The position numbers were made by a program, and so were the translations under genes. Source: Nocardia sp. NRRL S-836 (lineage in GTDB: Bacteria; Actinomycetota; Actinomycetes; Mycobacteriales; Pseudonocardiaceae). Taken from it: DNA of 15,693 nucleotides. Positions 13,121 through 15,693 of this stretch are shown piece by piece. The first letter of the stretch is position 1. The number at the start of each line of letters is the position of its first letter. The notes beneath the pieces are model-generated. The model saw only the letters and a list, made by a program, of their open reading frames with translations. It made no database searches and was not told the DNA's origin. The stretch spans positions 1-15,693 of the forward strand of contig NZ_LGDY01000162.1 in the NCBI RefSeq assembly GCF_001279525.1. The letters are read 5' to 3'.

Positions 13121-13903
13121 CGCGTCGCTCTCGATGCCGTCGCCGAACGCCACCAGCCCGTCGGACTCCACGTCGACGTGCAGCGGGCCGTCGGTGATCT
13201 CGCCCTCGGTGTGCTCGACACCGGTGCCCGGCGACGGCCACGCCTCCCGCACGAACCACACGAGCCTGCGCTCGACCGGGTCCGGCAGCCGCAGCCGGCT
13301 GCCGCGTTCGCGGTGCGCCGACGAGCACCAGCCCGTGGCGCCGGTGCCGCTGCCGACGAGGATGCCGGACGACGCCTGGCGTTCGCCGCGGACGCGGTAC
13401 CGGCTGGTCTGGTGGCTCGGGTGGCCGACGTAGACCTCGTTGAGCGCGTGGAGGACCTGACCGTCGTCGGAGCGCGCCTCGACCATGGTGCGGTCCTCGG
13501 TGTTCCCGGTGCTGTGCAGCAGTTCCGCCGCGTCGCGCGGGGCGTGCGTGGCGAGCACGCCCCGGCCGGGGTTGATGCCGATCACGGGCTGGCTGTCGAG
13601 GTACTTCGCGACGTTGGCGACCAGCCCGTCCTGCCCGACGACGACTACGACGTCCTCGGGCGCGAACAGGAACCGCGACAGGTCTTCCCTCTCGACCACG
13701 CCGCGGCGCCAGTCCAGCGGGATCGCGGCGCTGACCTCTCCCAGCGCTTGCCGGGCCTGCTGGTCACGATCCACCACCTCGTCCAAAGTTCTGTTGCGGG
13801 ACCTCAGGAAGAACTCGACCTGGCCACGGGTGCCGTGCCGTGCCAGCAACTCTGTCAGCTCGGTGCGCCGGTGCACCAGCACAATTCGCGGCGCGAGGCT
13901 CAT
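13052..13903 (-). CDS. NAD kinase-like protein (altered GGDGT motif)
   Basis: The 283-aa protein has the NAD-kinase/diacylglycerol-kinase-like fold signature. [17 protein letters not shown] (86-102) sits where GGDGT is expected, followed by [10 protein letters not shown] (106-115) and NEVYVGH (155-161, the NE-dipeptide). The second glycine-rich stretch, [15 protein letters not shown] (178-192), resembles the D-G-TPTGSTAY region of NAD kinases. Because the GGDGT motif reads GQDGL, true NAD phosphorylation is uncertain; related proteins are often called sugar or NAD kinases. Its ATG overlaps the SPFH stop by 4 bp (ATGA), so the two are translationally coupled. The 3' end overlaps the MFS gene by 69 bp. 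The neighbouring NrtR-like regulator supports an NAD-linked role, by inference. Confidence 0.78.
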   Translation of the reverse strand: MSLAPRIVLVHRRTELTELLARHGTRGQVEFFLRSRNRTLDEVVDRDQQARQALGEVSAAIPLDWRRGVVEREDLSRFLFAPEDVVVVVGQDGLVANVAKYLDSQPVIGINPGRGVLATHAPRDAAELLHSTGNTEDRTMVEARSDDGQVLHALNEVYVGHPSHQTSRYRVRGERQASSGILVGSGTGATGWCSSAHRERGSRLRLPDPVERRLVWFVREAWPSPGTGVEHTEGEITDGPLHVDVESDGLVAFGDGIESDALRLGWGQRLSVGLSARRLRLVR

Positions 13904-14847
13904 CGCGCGAGCCGCTGCAGGATCGGCTGGATGAGGTCGGGCGTGAGCGTGATGCTGCCGATCTCGGGCAGGTTGCCGGCGAGCTCCTTGGCCGCCAACG
14001 CGTAGAGGGTCGTCTCCGGCACGTCCCGGTAGGCCTCCAGCCTGGCCCTCTCACCGGCGGCCTCGGCCTCGGCGAGCTTGCGGACGCTCTCGGCCTTGGC
14101 GTCGTCGGCGATCCGGCTGGCCCGCGCGTGGTCCTCGGCCTTCCGCAGCGCGTTCGCACCGCGCTGCACGACGAGCAGCTCTTCGCGCTTGGCCAGCTCG
14201 ATCTGGTTCTGCAGCTCGTTCTCGCTGATCGCGCGCTCCCGTTCGACGGCGACGGCGCGACGCTCGTAGGTGGCCTTGTCGGCGTCCTGCTGGACCTTCT
14301 CGCGGACGGTCGTCTGCAGCGCCTTCTCCATGTCGGCGTCGGGACGGATCGCCACGACGCGGACGTCGATGATCTCCAGGCCGATGTGGGCGGCGGTCAG
14401 GTTGGCGACCACGGCCTGCTTGACCCGCTCGACACCGGTCTGGATGGCGGTCTGCAGGTCGAGGGTGCCGAGGATCTTCAGCGCGTGCTGCTGCGTGCTC
14501 TCCGTGAGCGTGTTCGCGATCTGGCTCAACGGGTCCTGGCGCCAGGTGCCGGTGTCGGGGTCGATCGAGAAGTCGATGCGCGCCGTCGCGGTCTCCGGGT
14601 CGGTGCAGCGGTAGGTCGTCGTGAGCTGGACCGTGACGTCCTGGTAGTCGCGGGTGCGGGCGTGGAAGAGCATCGGCAGCTCGCGGTCGTCGACCGGCAC
14701 CTCGCTCAGCACCGCGGTGCGCGGGCGGAACCAGAAGCTCAGGCCGGTGCCCTCGTGGACGACCTCGCCCTTGCGGATGTGTCTGATGTGGACCGTGGGG
14801 GCACCGCGGAGGTGGCGCAGCCCGGGGTACCTGCTGATGTCGGCCAT
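13900..14847 (-). CDS. SPFH/Band 7 domain protein
   Basis: This is a 315-aa member of the SPFH (stomatin/prohibitin/flotillin) superfamily, proteins that oligomerise as scaffolds. The Band 7 domain covers about 20-200, with [11 protein letters not shown], the [16 protein letters not shown] segment and [16 protein letters not shown]. It is followed by a charged Ala/Glu-rich coiled coil (about 190-275) and a conserved C-terminal tail with [12 protein letters not shown]. No N-terminal membrane anchor is visible, so it may be cytosolic or peripheral. ATG 14847 has a strong AAGGAGAA ribosome site 6 nt upstream. It is the first gene of a two-gene operon with the kinase-like gene, divergent from the Nudix regulator and sharing its palindromic operator. 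Confidence 0.92.
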   Translation of the reverse strand: MADISRYPGLRHLRGAPTVHIRHIRKGEVVHEGTGLSFWFRPRTAVLSEVPVDDRELPMLFHARTRDYQDVTVQLTTTYRCTDPETATARIDFSIDPDTGTWRQDPLSQIANTLTESTQQHALKILGTLDLQTAIQTGVERVKQAVVANLTAAHIGLEIIDVRVVAIRPDADMEKALQTTVREKVQQDADKATYERRAVAVERERAISENELQNQIELAKREELLVVQRGANALRKAEDHARASRIADDAKAESVRKLAEAEAAGERARLEAYRDVPETTLYALAAKELAGNLPEIGSITLTPDLIQPILQRLAR

Positions 14848-14862
14848 GGTGGGTTCTCCTTG

Positions 14863-14877
14863 TCGTCAACCTGACGA
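14863..14877. promoter_or_regulatory. Palindromic operator between SPFH operon and NrtR-like gene
   Basis: TCGTCA-ACC-TGACGA is a perfect 6+3+6 palindrome in the 37-bp divergent gap, with flanks TG...TAA. It is 7 bp from the regulator ATG and 15 bp from the SPFH ATG, so one bound dimer could control both. NrtR-type regulators bind palindromes in divergent promoters. That this is its site is inference. Confidence 0.6.
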
Positions 14878-14884
14878 TAACCCT

Positions 14885-15693
14885 ATGCTGGCCGACGTGT
14901 ACACGCCAAGTGATTTCCCTCCCTTCGCCGTCACGGTCGACCTGGTCGTGCTGACCGTGCGGTCGGACGCGCTGTGCGCGTTGCTGGTGCGGCGGGGGGA
15001 GGCACCGTTCCGGGGGCGGTGGGCGCTGCCCGGCGGGTTCGTGCGCGTGACCGAGTCGGTGGACGCGGCGGCGTCGCGGGAGCTGCGCGAGGAGACCGGC
15101 GTGTCCGGGCTGCACCTGGAACAGCTGGGGACCTACGGGGAGCCCCGGCGGGATCCGCGGATGAGGGTCGTGTCCGTGGCCTACCTGGCGTTGGCGCCGG
15201 ATCTGCCGGTGCCCGTCGCCGGGACGGACGCGGCCGCGGCGTCGTGGGTGCCGGTGGGGGAGGTTTCCGCCCTGGCGTTCGACCACGCGCGGATCCTGGG
15301 GGATGGGGTGGAGCGGGCTCGGGCCAAGTTGGAGTACACGCCGTTGGGGACGGAGTTCTGTGGCGGCGAGTTCACGGTGGCGGAGTTGCGGCGGGTTTAC
15401 GAGATGGTGTGGGGGGTGGAGTTGGATCCGCGGAACTTCCACCGGAAGGTGACCGGGGTGGAGGGGATGTTGGAGGCCACCGGGGGGACTTCGGTGAGGG
15501 ATGGGGGAAGGCCGGCGGCGTTGTACCGGCGAGGGATGGGGTCGGGGTTGTACCCGCCGTTGGTGCGGGGGGGAAAGGGGTGCTGGGGGGTAAGAGCAAC
15601 GCCTTCAGCGTTTCGGGGGGAAGCCCTGGCCCCCGCCCCCCTGCCAAATCATCTTAAAGTAGGCCCAGGCCCGCCGGGGCGAAATGGACGCCC
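14885..15693 (+). CDS. NrtR-like regulator: Nudix domain plus winged helix
   Basis: NrtR-family regulators sense ADP-ribose or related nucleotides with a Nudix domain and repress NAD-metabolism genes. ATG 14885 gives FAVTVDLVVL, then FRGRWALPGGFV. A complete Nudix box follows at 51-73 (Gly51, Glu57, Arg65-Glu66, Glu69-Glu70, Gly72), so hydrolase activity may remain. The C-terminal winged helix (about 155-215) includes YTPLGTEF, FTVAELRRVYE, LDPRNFHRKV and ALYRRG. No ribosome site precedes the ATG, suggesting a leaderless mRNA. The frame has no stop before the window end. A TAA at 15591 just after G-runs of 7 and 6 is one base out of frame. The natural protein probably ends there at about 235 aa, with a homopolymer miscount or frameshift. 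Confidence 0.85.
   Translation, partial: MLADVYTPSDFPPFAVTVDLVVLTVRSDALCALLVRRGEAPFRGRWALPGGFVRVTESVDAAASRELREETGVSGLHLEQLGTYGEPRRDPRMRVVSVAYLALAPDLPVPVAGTDAAAASWVPVGEVSALAFDHARILGDGVERARAKLEYTPLGTEFCGGEFTVAELRRVYEMVWGVELDPRNFHRKVTGVEGMLEATGGTSVRDGGRPAALYRRGMGSGLYPPLVRGGKGCWGVRATPSAFRGEALAPAPLPNHLKVGPGPPGRNGR
15598..15612 (+). terminator. Small hairpin after the likely end of the NrtR-like gene
   Basis: AACGC-CTTCA-GCGTT forms a 5-bp stem just past TAA 15591 and is followed by TT. This position supports TAA 15591 as the real stop. The remaining 80 bp are rich in G and C runs and show no gene that I recognise. Confidence 0.35.

Overview
This window is high-GC actinomycete DNA. GTG starts are common and third codon positions are strongly G/C. 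It carries several gene families typical of the group: a TROVE/Ro60 protein, a subtilisin-inhibitor-like protein, an SGNH lipase with a secretion signal, and an NrtR-like Nudix regulator. Gene content and codon style suggest a filamentous actinomycete, perhaps Pseudonocardiaceae (Lentzea/Saccharothrix type). That placement is inference only.

Layout. 1-100: the 3' end of an IS30-family insertion sequence, ending about 40 bp from the stop of ald. 137-3405: amino-acid nitrogen and one-carbon metabolism. This comprises alanine dehydrogenase (-) and, divergently, a promoter, a single-aptamer glycine riboswitch, gcvH and sdaA. Ald and SdaA both connect amino acids to pyruvate plus ammonia. GcvH serves glycine cleavage; the other cleavage-system genes are not here. 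3460-3813: a HxlR regulator (-) with its own palindromic operator.

3868-6224: the most interesting part. It holds a Ro60 orthologue (rsr, -) preceded on the same strand by a tandem array of bacterial Y RNAs that I read by eye. Three units share the same Ro-binding 5' and 3' strands, and these pair with a compensatory base change between units. Two units carry a circularly permuted tRNA-like domain (T-arm, closed acceptor hairpin, D-arm). The middle unit has lost it. An orphan 3' module and degenerate sequence lie between the units. The last Y RNA ends in a C/U-rich tract that can also pair with the rsr Shine-Dalgarno. A 125-bp nested inverted repeat of unknown role lies just upstream of the array.

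6318-9057: a DedA/TVP38-type membrane protein and a UbiB/AarF-type kinase (both -). 9165-10335: a badly decayed, probably secreted, GH95-like glycoside hydrolase pseudogene (+). 10406-11755: two secreted proteins (-), an SSI-type protease inhibitor and an SGNH/GDSL hydrolase. 11843-13120: an MHS-type MFS transporter (+), whose end overlaps the next gene convergently by 69 bp.

13052-15693: an apparent NAD-linked module. An NAD-kinase-like protein and an SPFH protein are translationally coupled (-). They diverge from an NrtR-like Nudix/winged-helix regulator (+), with a perfect palindrome in the shared promoter. The 3' end of the regulator gene is disturbed near G homopolymers, and the window ends in G/C-run-rich sequence.
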